Assembly (NCBI GenBank): GCA_944385595.1
Contig: CALWXY010000125.1
Location: forward strand, 1 to 8,515
Reading direction: 5' to 3'
Source of the DNA: an uncultured Oscillospiraceae bacterium
GTDB taxonomy: Bacteria; Bacillota; Clostridia; Oscillospirales; Oscillospiraceae
DNA: 8,515 nt
Shown piece after piece: positions 1 to 7,506 of the stretch. The translations under genes and the position numbers were made by a program. The first letter of the stretch is position 1; each line of letters opens with the position of its first letter. A model generated the notes under the pieces. It searched no databases and was not told the DNA's origin. It saw only the letters and a program-made list of their open reading frames with translations.

Positions 1-1085
1 ACCCCATAATCCGCGCGGCCTGCCTGCACGCCGTCGGCGACCTCGACGGCAACATAGGCACCGGCGCGGTCACCGTGTTTGCCGACAAGCTGATGGGCTA
101 CAATCTCGTCACCGGCTTCGGCGGCGAGGGCGGCGGCGAGCTGCGCCTCACCATCGACGCCTCGCTCAGCGCCGCGGCCTACAACGCGCTCGGCGCGAGG
201 AAAGGCGCCGTCATAGTGTACGACTACACCACCGGCGATATAATCTGCATGGTCAGCTCGCCGAGCTACGACCCGCTGAACGTCCCCGACCTCACCGGCG
301 AGTTCTACGACGGCGTCTATCTCAACCGCTGCATAAGCAGCACCTTCACGCCCGGCTCGGTGTTCAAAATCGTCACGCTCTCGGCGGCTGTCGAGAACAT
401 CGACGACCTCTACACCCGCAGCTTCTGGTGCTCCGGCTCCGTGGACGTCGCGGGCGTCACTATAAAGTGCTCCGGCACACACGGCAGCCAGACCATAGAG
501 CAGGCATTTGCCAACTCCTGCAACTGCGCCTTTGCCGAGCTGTCACTCGAGCTGGGCGGCGACACGATTGAGGAATACGCCGAGAAATTCGGCCTGCTCG
601 AGCAGCTAGAGTTTGACGGCATCACCACCGCCGCCGGGCGCTACGACAAGGACGTCTCCGGCTCCCCCGGCCTCGCCTGGTCGGGCATAGGCCAGTACAA
701 CGACCTCGTCTCGCCATACGCCATGATGCGCCTCGCGGGCGGCATCGCAAACGGCGGCACTGTGGTCGAGCCGCACATACTCGCGGATACATCCGGCGGC
801 GAGACGAAGCTCATGAGCTCCGGCACCGCCGGCGAAGTGCATGACTTCATGTCCTACAACGTTGCCAACAGCTACGGCACCTGGAACTTCCCCGATTTGA
901 AGCTCTGCGCAAAATCCGGCACCGCCGAGGTCGGCGACGGCACCTCCCACGCCTGGTTCGTCGGCTTCCTAGACGACGCCGAGCACCCCTACGCCTTTGC
1001 CGTCATGGTCGAGCACGGCGGCGGCGGTCTCTCCACCGCCGGAAGCATTGCGAACATAGTGCTGCAGGAGGCCGTCAAGGACTGA
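1..1085 (+). CDS. Class B penicillin-binding protein (D,D-transpeptidase), C-terminal part, 5' end outside window
   Basis: The reading frame is open to the left edge (first full codon at base 3), so the GTG at 75 is internal and the true start lies upstream. The visible part is the transpeptidase domain that cross-links peptidoglycan stem peptides outside the membrane. Three hallmark motifs are seen in order: S-V-F-K with the acyl-serine (codons 357-368, in a TPGSVFK context), S-C-N (516-524), and K-S-G-T (912-923) followed by AE and, shortly after, WFVGF. KSGT instead of KTGT is a common variant. The segment HAVGD.DGNIGTGA...FADKLMGYN before the domain resembles PbpA-like proteins that partner with FtsW/RodA-type glycosyltransferases; such a partner may lie just upstream (inference). 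The N-terminal anchor and pedestal domain are not visible. It is the first visible gene of the operon, 15 bases before the next. Confidence 0.93.
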   Translation, partial: PIIRAACLHAVGDLDGNIGTGAVTVFADKLMGYNLVTGFGGEGGGELRLTIDASLSAAAYNALGARKGAVIVYDYTTGDIICMVSSPSYDPLNVPDLTGEFYDGVYLNRCISSTFTPGSVFKIVTLSAAVENIDDLYTRSFWCSGSVDVAGVTIKCSGTHGSQTIEQAFANSCNCAFAELSLELGGDTIEEYAEKFGLLEQLEFDGITTAAGRYDKDVSGSPGLAWSGIGQYNDLVSPYAMMRLAGGIANGGTVVEPHILADTSGGETKLMSSGTAGEVHDFMSYNVANSYGTWNFPDLKLCAKSGTAEVGDGTSHAWFVGFLDDAEHPYAFAVMVEHGGGGLSTAGSIANIVLQEAVKD

Positions 1086-1100
1086 CACTACTATATTATT

Positions 1101-3071
1101 ATGGATAAAAACCGCATTCTCTCACTTCTCTTTCTCCCGCTCTCGCTGCTGCTGTGCGAGATCATACTGAAGCTGCTCTGCCTCGGCGCGCTGACTGTGC
1201 GCGGCTTTATACTCACGGCCATGTTCTCCATCGCCGCGGGCGCGCTGCTCACATTCCTCTGCGCGCTCGCCGGGCGGCGCTTCCGCGCGGCGCTGATTTT
1301 CTGTGCGGCGCTCATATCCGTCTATTTTGCGGCGCACTACGTCTACCACAGCATATTCGACGCTTTCTTCTCGCTCTCGTCGTTCTCCGGGGCGGGAGAC
1401 GCCATAGGCAGCTTCTGGCGCGAGGCGCTGACAGGCACTGGCAGGGCCATGCCGCAGGCTCTGCTGTTCTTCCTCCCGCTCGCGGCGGCTGTCATGCTGC
1501 GGCGCAGGCTGACGGCTGCGCCCGCGCGCCCAGCAAAGCTGCTCTGCGCTTTCGCGCTCGCGCAGCTCGCCGCCGTGCTGTGCGTCTACGCAGCCAGCAC
1601 CGGCTCGCTCTCTCCCAAATACGTCTATCTCTCCGGCCAGATGCCGGAGCAGACCGTGCGCTTTTTCGGCATCGTCACCATGGAGCGGCAGGAGCTATCC
1701 GCCATGCTCTTCGGCGGCTCCGAGCTGCCGGAGACGACGCCGACGCCAGCTCCGTCGCCGTCGCCATCTTCTGAGCCTCAGGAGACGCCGGAGCCGGTGT
1801 ATGAGCCGAACATCATCGAGGGCATAGACTTTGACTCTCTCATAGCGAGCGAGACGGACGAAAACCTGCTGCGTATGCACGAGCACTTTGTCTCCGTCGA
1901 GCCGACGCTCAAAAACGAGTACACCGGCTTGTTCGAGGGCAAGAATCTCATATGGATAGTTGCCGAGGGCTTTTCCGACCTCGCGCTCGACGAGACACAC
2001 ACGCCGATGCTCTATAAGCTCGCGCACGAGGGCTTTGTCTTCAACAACTTCTACACGCCGAGCTGGGGCGTCTCCACCAGCGACGGCGAATATGTGACGC
2101 TCACCGGTCTGCTGCCGAAATCCGGCGTCTGGAGCTTTTCCAAATCCGCCTCCAACGACATGGGCATGACCTTCGGGCGTATGCTCGGCGCGCTCGGCTA
2201 TGACTGCCGGGCCTATCACGACCACACCTACGACTACTATGACCGCGACAAGAGCCACCCGAACATGGGCTATATCTATGAGGGCGTCGGCAACGGGCTG
2301 GACATGGAGCCGGTCTGGCCGGCCTCTGACCTTGAGATGGTGCGGGAAACTGTTGACGACTATATAAACTCCGACAGATTCCACGTCTACTACATGACGG
2401 TCAGCGGCCACATGTACTACACCTTCACCGGCAACACTCAGGCCTGGAAGCACCGCGACGACGTCGCCGACCTCCCCTACTCCGACAACTGCCGGGCGTA
2501 TATCGCCTGCAACATGGAGTTCGACCTCGCCGTGCAGGAGCTGATAGAGCGGCTCGACGAGGCCGGGAAGCTTGAGGACACCGTCATCGTCATCTCCGGC
2601 GACCACTATCCCTATGGTCTTACGAACTCGGAGATTTCCGAGATACGCGGACACGAGGTTGACGCCGCCTTCGAGCTCTACCGCAGCGCGCTCATAATCT
2701 GGAGCGGCGATATGCGTAAGCCCATCGAGGTCGACAAATACTGCTACGCCGCCGACATCATGCCGACGCTCGCGAATCTCTTCGGCCTTGAGTACGACTC
2801 GCGCCTGCTCGCCGGGCGCGACATCCTCTCCGACAGCGAGGGGTTGGTCATCTTCGCAAACCGCAGCTTTATAAGCGAGCTTGGGCGCTACGACGCCCTG
2901 AGCGGCACATTCTATCCGGCGGAGGGCGCGGAAATCCCCGAAAACTACGTCGCCTCCATGCTCTCCGGGCGCGTGGCCGACGCATTCACCTGGTCGGCTG
3001 CGATTCTCGACTACGACTACTACGCAGTTGTCTTACCAGAAGACAGCGCAACTGGAAGTGATAACTCTTGA
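1101..3071 (+). CDS. LTA synthase family membrane phosphoglycerol transferase (sulfatase/alkaline phosphatase fold)
   Basis: A 656-residue enzyme with the LtaS layout. About five hydrophobic helices are seen (roughly residues 6-28, 36-57, 62-80, 117-133, 146-164), then a Pro/Thr/Ser/Glu-rich linker (about 211-235), then an extracellular sulfatase-fold domain from about 280 to the end. Active-site positions of the family are recognisable: E289 in IVAEG, the candidate nucleophile T326 in STSDGE, H437 in VSGH, and D501-H502 in ISGDHYPYG. Family members move glycerol-phosphate from phosphatidylglycerol onto a growing teichoic acid or related glycolipid, and LtaS of Staphylococcus uses Mn2+. The exact polymer here cannot be told from sequence. 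The ATG at 1101 is chosen because it starts directly before the first helix. It has no good Shine-Dalgarno at normal distance (AAGGA lies 19 bases away), so coupling to the upstream gene is likely. It overlaps the next gene by four bases. Confidence 0.9.
   Translation: MDKNRILSLLFLPLSLLLCEIILKLLCLGALTVRGFILTAMFSIAAGALLTFLCALAGRRFRAALIFCAALISVYFAAHYVYHSIFDAFFSLSSFSGAGDAIGSFWREALTGTGRAMPQALLFFLPLAAAVMLRRRLTAAPARPAKLLCAFALAQLAAVLCVYAASTGSLSPKYVYLSGQMPEQTVRFFGIVTMERQELSAMLFGGSELPETTPTPAPSPSPSSEPQETPEPVYEPNIIEGIDFDSLIASETDENLLRMHEHFVSVEPTLKNEYTGLFEGKNLIWIVAEGFSDLALDETHTPMLYKLAHEGFVFNNFYTPSWGVSTSDGEYVTLTGLLPKSGVWSFSKSASNDMGMTFGRMLGALGYDCRAYHDHTYDYYDRDKSHPNMGYIYEGVGNGLDMEPVWPASDLEMVRETVDDYINSDRFHVYYMTVSGHMYYTFTGNTQAWKHRDDVADLPYSDNCRAYIACNMEFDLAVQELIERLDEAGKLEDTVIVISGDHYPYGLTNSEISEIRGHEVDAAFELYRSALIIWSGDMRKPIEVDKYCYAADIMPTLANLFGLEYDSRLLAGRDILSDSEGLVIFANRSFISELGRYDALSGTFYPAEGAEIPENYVASMLSGRVADAFTWSAAILDYDYYAVVLPEDSATGSDNS
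3054..3070 (+). promoter_or_regulatory. Ribosome binding site and TTG start of the ABC-F gene
   Basis: GGAAGTGAT (3054-3062) differs by one base from the ideal GGAGGTGAT and sits five bases before a TTG codon at 3068. No ATG or GTG suits the N-terminus of the ABC domain, so this site decides the start. The TTG shares its last two bases with the TGA stop of the preceding gene (3069-3071), giving the overlap TTGA. The site therefore lies within the last codons of the LTA-synthase-type gene. Confidence 0.75.
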
Positions 3072-4942
3072 TAGACATATCGGTCAAAGACCTCGTCAAA
3101 TCGTTCGAGGTCGGAAACAACCTGCTCGACGGGCTGAGCTTTGAGATCAACAGCGGCGAGCGCGTCGGCATACTCGGGCGCAACGGCTGCGGCAAGACCA
3201 CTCTGCTGCGCATACTCGTCGGCGAGATTGGCTACGACGAGGGGCAGATTATGACCGCGCCCGGCAAGCGCATCGGCCTCATGTCGCAGATTCCCGTCTA
3301 CCCCGCCGGCTGCACCACGGAGGACGTGCTCAAGGAGGCGCACCGTCCGCTCTACGACATCCAGCGCCGCATGGCCGAGCTGACCGAGCGCATGGCTCAC
3401 GACAGCTCCGACAGCGTCATGCGCGAGTATGACCGTCTCTCCGCCGAATTTGAGGCGCGCGGCGGCTACACCATGGACACAGAGCGTTCCAAGGTCGCAA
3501 ACGGCCTTGAGATATCTGAAAAAATGCGCGCCCAGCCATTCGACGAGCTGTCCGGCGGCGAGAAAACCCGCGTGAACCTCGCGCGTCTCATACTCGAGGA
3601 CACGGACATACTGCTGCTCGACGAGCCTACCAACCACCTCGACCTGCGCGCGACGGAGTGGCTTGAGGAATATCTCGACTCCTTCCACGGCACTGTGCTG
3701 GCCGTCTCGCATGACCGCTATTTCCTTGACCGCGTCATCAAACGCGCCATCGAGATTCAGGACGGCAAGGCCGAGTTCTACAGCGGCAACTACAGCTTCT
3801 ACGCCGCCGAGCGCCTGCGCCGCTACGAGGAACAGCTCAAAAAGTACGAGAAAGAACAAAAGGAGATAAAGCGCCTCGACGAGGCCGCGCGCCGTCTCTA
3901 CCAGTGGGGCACCGGCAACCAGGCGCTGATGAAAAAGTCGCAGGCCATACGCTCACGCATTGAGCGCATGGAGAAGACCGGCAAGCCCAGACAGGACAAA
4001 AAGCTGCACCTCAAATTCGCCGAGCGCGGCTTCGAGGGCGACGATGTGCTCGTCATCGACGGCCTTACAAAGTCCTACGACGGGCGCACGCTCTTCTCCA
4101 ATCTGGAGCTGACCGTCGCGGGCGGCGAGCGAATCGGCATAATCGGCGACAACGGCACCGGCAAGTCGACGCTTGTGAAGCTCATAGTCGGCGAGGAGAC
4201 GCCCGACGCCGGGCGCATTCGTCGCGGGCCGTCGGTCAGGGCGGCGTATCTGCCGCAGGTCGTGAGCTTCGACTACCCCAACCGCAGCCTGCTCGACACC
4301 ATGCTCTACAGCGAAAAGTGCACGCCCCAGCAGGCGCGCGACAGGCTCGGCGCATTCGGCTTCTCCGGCGAGGACGTGTTCAAGCCGGTCAGCGCCCTCT
4401 CCGGCGGCGAGCGCAGCCGCCTGAGGCTGTGTATGCTGATGCGCGGCGAGATAAATCTCCTGATTCTCGACGAGCCGACCAACCACCTCGACATCGCCAG
4501 CCGCGAGTGGATAGAGGACGCCGTCGAGGAATACGAGGAGGCGCTCATATTCGTCTCGCATGACCGCTATTTCATACAGGAGTTCGCCACGCGCATCTGG
4601 GCGCTGGAGGACGGCAGACTCATCGATTTCCGCGGCGACCTCGCCGCCTACAACGAGTACAAAAGCCGCCAGCTCTCGCTTATGCAGACGGCCAGGGCCG
4701 TCGAGCGCAAGAAGGAAAAGCCCCAGCGCCGCCAGAGCCCCGGCAGCCGCGAAAAGCAGATTGCAAAGCTCGAGCGCGAAATCGCAAAGGCCGAGGAGGC
4801 CATAGCGGAGCTAGACAGGCAGCTCGAGGAATTCGCCACCGATTACGAAAAACTCATGGAGCTCGGCGAGCTGCGCTCCGGGGCGGAGTCGAAGCTCGAG
4901 GCTCTCTACACTGAATGGGAGGAGCTATCTGAGGATGAATGA
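3068..4942 (+). CDS. ABC-F family ATPase (tandem ATP-binding cassettes, ribosome-associated)
   Basis: A 624-residue soluble protein with two complete ATP-binding cassettes and no membrane helices, which defines ABC-F proteins acting on the ribosome (EttA/Uup/YfmR type) rather than transporters. First cassette: Walker A GRNGCGKTT (37-45), signature LSGGE (161-165), Walker B ILLLDE with catalytic E186, switch SHDR (214-217). Second cassette: GDNGTGKST (360-368), LSGGE (444-448), LLILDE (464-469), SHDR (497-500). The charged interdomain linker, about 240-315, is the region that contacts the P-site tRNA in this family. It shows no obvious long extension, which fits a housekeeping translation factor better than an antibiotic-resistance member, but resistance cannot be excluded. 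The C-terminus (about 545-620) is a basic stretch then a Lys/Glu-rich coiled coil, as in Uup-type C-terminal domains. It overlaps both neighbours, by 4 and 8 bases. Confidence 0.95.
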   Translation: MIDISVKDLVKSFEVGNNLLDGLSFEINSGERVGILGRNGCGKTTLLRILVGEIGYDEGQIMTAPGKRIGLMSQIPVYPAGCTTEDVLKEAHRPLYDIQRRMAELTERMAHDSSDSVMREYDRLSAEFEARGGYTMDTERSKVANGLEISEKMRAQPFDELSGGEKTRVNLARLILEDTDILLLDEPTNHLDLRATEWLEEYLDSFHGTVLAVSHDRYFLDRVIKRAIEIQDGKAEFYSGNYSFYAAERLRRYEEQLKKYEKEQKEIKRLDEAARRLYQWGTGNQALMKKSQAIRSRIERMEKTGKPRQDKKLHLKFAERGFEGDDVLVIDGLTKSYDGRTLFSNLELTVAGGERIGIIGDNGTGKSTLVKLIVGEETPDAGRIRRGPSVRAAYLPQVVSFDYPNRSLLDTMLYSEKCTPQQARDRLGAFGFSGEDVFKPVSALSGGERSRLRLCMLMRGEINLLILDEPTNHLDIASREWIEDAVEEYEEALIFVSHDRYFIQEFATRIWALEDGRLIDFRGDLAAYNEYKSRQLSLMQTARAVERKKEKPQRRQSPGSREKQIAKLEREIAKAEEAIAELDRQLEEFATDYEKLMELGELRSGAESKLEALYTEWEELSEDE

Positions 4943-5903
4943 CAGGAAACTGTATCTGGGCGTCGACCTCGGCGGCACGAACATAGCCGTCGGCATCTCC
5001 GACGCCGGCGGCAATCTCTCCGGCAAGCTGAGCCGCCCCACCCCGCGCGGCACGGGCAGCATCATCTCCGCCATCGCCGGGGCCTGCGAGCAGAGCCTCG
5101 CCGACGCGGGGCTTTCCGTGAGCGACATTGACTCCCTCGGCGTCGGCGTGCCCGGCACCATCTACCCCGAGGGCGTCGTCTCATACGCCTGCAATCTCGG
5201 CATGAAAAACGTGCAGCTCGCAAAGCTTTTGTCCGAGCGCATGGGTCTGCCCGTGTTCGTCGAGAACGACGGCAACTGCGCCGCCGTCGGCGAGTATCTC
5301 GTCGGCTGCGGCAGGGACGCGAAGTCGCTGCTGTGCGTCACCATCGGCACCGGCGTCGGCGGCGGCTTCGTCGAGAACGGGCGCCTCTTCCGCGGCGCGA
5401 ACGGCTGCGGCGTCGAGCTGGGGCACATGGTCATAGAGTACGGCGGCAGGCTCTGCGCCTGCTCGCGCCGCGGCTGCTTTGAGACCTACGCCTCCGCCAC
5501 CGCGCTGATTCGCGACTGCTGCGAGTACATCGACAGCGCCCCCAACTCTCAGTGCGCCGCCATAGCCGCAGAGCGCGGCGGGGTCGACGGGCGCACCATC
5601 TTCCTCGCCATGGACGCCGGAGACTCCGGCGCCGGGCGCGTATTCGGCCGCTACGCCAGCTATCTCGCCTGCGGCCTCACGAATCTCGTGAACATCTTCC
5701 AGCCGGAGCTTATCTGCATAGGCGGCGGCATTTCCGCGCAGGGCGAGCGCCTGCTCGCGCCGGTGCGCGCCATTCTCGCCGAGGAGGGCTACGCGCGCGA
5801 CTGCGATGTGCGCGCAGAGCTCGTCCGCGCCAGGCTCGGAAACGACGCGGGCATAATTGGAGCCGCCCTCCTGGGCCGCCTCAAAGGAGAAGAAATACAA
5901 TGA
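4935..5903 (+). CDS. ROK family sugar kinase (glucokinase-like)
   Basis: A 322-residue protein, the usual length for ROK kinases, with no N-terminal helix-turn-helix, so an enzyme rather than a NagC/XylR-type repressor. The ATP-binding start is GVDLGGTN (9-16). The catalytic aspartate is D112 in VENDGNCAA, and the second phosphate loop is TIGTGVGGG (136-144). The zinc site of the family is present: H164 in ELGHM with C174, C176 and C181 in CACSRRGCFE. Position four of that motif is Ser where the consensus CxCGxxGC has Gly. Family members phosphorylate glucose or related hexoses such as N-acetylmannosamine with ATP in the cytosol; glucokinase is the best guess, and the substrate is not settled by sequence. 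The ATG at 4935 overlaps the ABC-F gene by eight bases, and a GGGAGGAG box (4918-4925) lies ten bases before it. Confidence 0.92.
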   Translation: MNDRKLYLGVDLGGTNIAVGISDAGGNLSGKLSRPTPRGTGSIISAIAGACEQSLADAGLSVSDIDSLGVGVPGTIYPEGVVSYACNLGMKNVQLAKLLSERMGLPVFVENDGNCAAVGEYLVGCGRDAKSLLCVTIGTGVGGGFVENGRLFRGANGCGVELGHMVIEYGGRLCACSRRGCFETYASATALIRDCCEYIDSAPNSQCAAIAAERGGVDGRTIFLAMDAGDSGAGRVFGRYASYLACGLTNLVNIFQPELICIGGGISAQGERLLAPVRAILAEEGYARDCDVRAELVRARLGNDAGIIGAALLGRLKGEEIQ

Positions 5904-6364
5904 CCATCAGCAATTATACCGACGAACAGCTCTCAGCGCGGCTCGGCGCTGCCATCAGGCCGGAGAACCGAGCCTCCATGGAGCGCCTCAGCGCCGCGAT
6001 TGAGCCGCGCTTTATCCGCTGCAGCACCGAAAAGGCCGAGGCCCTCTTCTGCTTCAAGCCGGAGTCATGGCTGTGCAACCCCGCCGGAGGTCTGCACGGC
6101 GGCATCATCGCCACCATCTTCGACAACGCCATGGGCACTCTCGTCGCCACCGTGTCGCAGACCTTCACACCCACCATATCCATGGACGTGGACTTCATGC
6201 GCCCCATCCGCGCCGGTGACGATGTATATGTCCTCGCGCGGCTCACCAAGCTCGGCCGCAGCATAGCCTTTCTCGCCGCCGAGATGTATCTCAGCGAGGA
6301 CTTGAAAGACATGTGCGCCGGAGCCTCCGGCGTCTACTCCGTCGCCGGGGCGCAACACAAATGA
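5900..6364 (+). CDS. Hotdog-fold thioesterase, PaaI/YigI-like
   Basis: A 154-residue protein with the single hotdog domain of the PaaI-type acyl-CoA thioesterase family. The diagnostic motif is NPAGGLHGGIIATIFDNAMG (60-79), with the HGG turn at 66-68 and candidate catalytic D75. The strand SMDVDFMRPIRAGDDVYVLA (94-113) matches the conserved second half of the fold. These proteins hydrolyse acyl- or aryl-CoA thioesters in the cytosol; the substrate cannot be read from sequence. The ATG at 5900 is preceded by AAAGGAG (5883-5889) at good distance and overlaps the kinase stop as ATGA. The same frame is open further upstream, but that part lies inside the kinase gene and is not translated from its own site. 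Confidence 0.9.
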   Translation: MTISNYTDEQLSARLGAAIRPENRASMERLSAAIEPRFIRCSTEKAEALFCFKPESWLCNPAGGLHGGIIATIFDNAMGTLVATVSQTFTPTISMDVDFMRPIRAGDDVYVLARLTKLGRSIAFLAAEMYLSEDLKDMCAGASGVYSVAGAQHK

Positions 6365-6549
6365 GCGCGGACGAGCGCTTTCTCTCCGGCTTCTGCCGCG
6401 CCGGCGACATGATGCGCCGCGTCCTCTGCGAGTACGAGGACACGCCAGACGGCGAGCGCCTCGTCTCCATGAGCAGCGGCCACGACAGCTGCGAATTCGC
6501 CGCCTCATGCGAGTTAGCCCGGCTCGCCGAGCGCTGCGGCGAAGCATAG
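6361..6549 (+). CDS. Small cysteine-rich protein, unknown function
   Basis: A 62-residue reading frame whose ATG overlaps the thioesterase stop as ATGA (6361-6364), the same coupling used throughout this operon. It ends with TAG just before the operon terminator. Codon use is GC-rich like the neighbours, which supports real coding. An ATG at 6313 in the same frame is less likely because it lies deep inside the thioesterase gene. The protein is acidic and soluble, with five cysteines (12, 23, 44, 50, 59) and H41. The C-terminal half (41-60) could be a helix with cysteines on one face. The cysteines do not form a recognisable zinc-ribbon pattern. I do not recognise a family. There is no strong Shine-Dalgarno, so expression would depend on translation of the gene before it. 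Confidence 0.6.
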   Translation: MSADERFLSGFCRAGDMMRRVLCEYEDTPDGERLVSMSSGHDSCEFAASCELARLAERCGEA

Positions 6550-6555
6550 AAGTAT

Positions 6556-6590
6556 AAAAAACCGGCATGGCGGAAGCCATGCCGGTTTTT
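6556..6590. terminator. Bidirectional intrinsic terminator
   Basis: A perfect 11-bp stem, ACCGGCATGGC (6561-6571) with GCCATGCCGGT (6576-6586), loop GGAA. It has an A-run on the left (6556-6561) and a T-run on the right (6586-6590), so it works in both directions. It lies 7 bases after the stop of the last plus-strand operon gene and 44 bases beyond the stop of the convergent lipoprotein gene. Confidence 0.93.
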
Positions 6591-6633
6591 GCTGCGCGTT
6601 GTCTCAGCTGCCGGGCGCCGGGCCGGGCCGCTT

Positions 6634-7434
6634 TTACTGCTGAGGCTCCGCCACGAGGAAGCACATGTCGTTCAGGTCTTCCCCGTCGAAGAAGTTATAG
6701 AAGGTGAAGTTATACAGGAAGCGCTCCGCGCCGTAGACGCCGTAGCCGTCCTGATTGTGGTCGGTGGTGTCGTAGGGGTCGGCGACTATGATGACGTCGT
6801 CCTGGGTGGTCTCGGTGCCCATGGTGTCATAGCCGATGATGACCTGCCAGTGGCCGCCCCAGTCGTTCCAGCCTATCATTATGGGTTTGCCCGCGGCGAG
6901 GTTCTCCTGGATAAAGTCGAAGGTGAACACGTCGTACACGGTGTCGGCACAGTCGAAGGTGCTGTAGAGGTCGAAGCCGCCAACGCCCTCGAATATCTCT
7001 ATGAGCTGTTTGAGGCTGGTCGCCTCGGGAGTCAGGCCGTTGTCGCGGAACTGCGCGAGGCTCTCCTCGTTGTAGTCGCCGAGCGCGTCATACCAGTTGA
7101 GCACCATCAGCGCGCTCGAGACGCCGCAGCTCCACTCGCTGGTCTGCTGCTGGGTCTTGAAATTGCTGAGTATGGTCAGCGTGTCGTTAGACTCCATGTT
7201 GTAGAAGTCCAGCGTGCTGAAATAGGGGCTGTCGACATGGTCGCCGGCGCGCTCAACGCTGTCGGCGCCATATTCCTCGTCGAGGTCGCAGCTGTATGCT
7301 ATCTTCATCTCGTCGGTATAGTTCCCGCTCGGACGCTCAGCCTCCGGCTCCGCGCTGGGGCTGCTTTCCGCCGCGCCGGAGCAGCCGGCGAGGACAAGGC
7401 AAAACACTGCAAACAATACAATCAATTTTTTCAT
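6634..7434 (-). CDS. Lipoprotein with C39-like papain-fold peptidase domain
   Basis: A 266-residue secreted protein. The N-terminus is a lipoprotein signal: MKK, a hydrophobic stretch, then the lipobox L15-A-G-C18, where C18 would be lipidated and cut by signal peptidase II. A low-complexity Ser/Glu/Pro spacer (19-36) follows. The domain from about 90 has the C39-like layout: Q95-97 just before the candidate nucleophile C103 in SEWSCGVSSALMVLNWY, H195 in GGHWQVIIGYD, and D219 in VADPYD. Such domains belong to the C39-like group (Peptidase_C39_2 type), not the bacteriocin-transporter N-domain; no ABC transporter or double-glycine precursor is nearby. The substrate is unknown. The rest is acidic and Tyr/Phe-rich. 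A purine-rich AAAGGG/TAGGA site lies just upstream of the ATG. It is transcribed towards the operon and shares its terminator. Confidence 0.85.
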   Translation of the reverse strand: MKKLIVLFAVFCLVLAGCSGAAESSPSAEPEAERPSGNYTDEMKIAYSCDLDEEYGADSVERAGDHVDSPYFSTLDFYNMESNDTLTILSNFKTQQQTSEWSCGVSSALMVLNWYDALGDYNEESLAQFRDNGLTPEATSLKQLIEIFEGVGGFDLYSTFDCADTVYDVFTFDFIQENLAAGKPIMIGWNDWGGHWQVIIGYDTMGTETTQDDVIIVADPYDTTDHNQDGYGVYGAERFLYNFTFYNFFDGEDLNDMCFLVAEPQQ

Positions 7435-7506
7435 GGTATCCTACCCTTTCAAAAATAAATTGTACCTGTAATCAACATACCGCCTTTATTGTATTATTTA
7501 TTCTTA

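Noticed and set aside
1695..2654. Antisense frame of 319 codons opposite the LTA-synthase-type gene
   Set aside because: Low-complexity Val/Gly/Arg composition typical of antisense frames in GC-rich DNA, and no family features.
3704..4573. Identical 21-base DNA repeat within the ABC-F gene (3704-3724 and 4553-4573)
   Set aside because: Both copies encode the conserved VSHDRYF of the two ATP-binding cassettes, so this is explained by protein conservation and codon bias.
5181..5900. Long antisense frame of 239 codons opposite the ROK kinase
   Set aside because: It is a GC-rich shadow frame rich in Ala, Val and Gly with no start signal; the sense strand has a clear conserved protein.
6589..7458. 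Plus-strand frame of 289 codons opposite the lipoprotein gene
   Set aside because: The minus-strand product has a signal peptide, lipobox and catalytic triad; the plus frame has none and starts just after a terminator.
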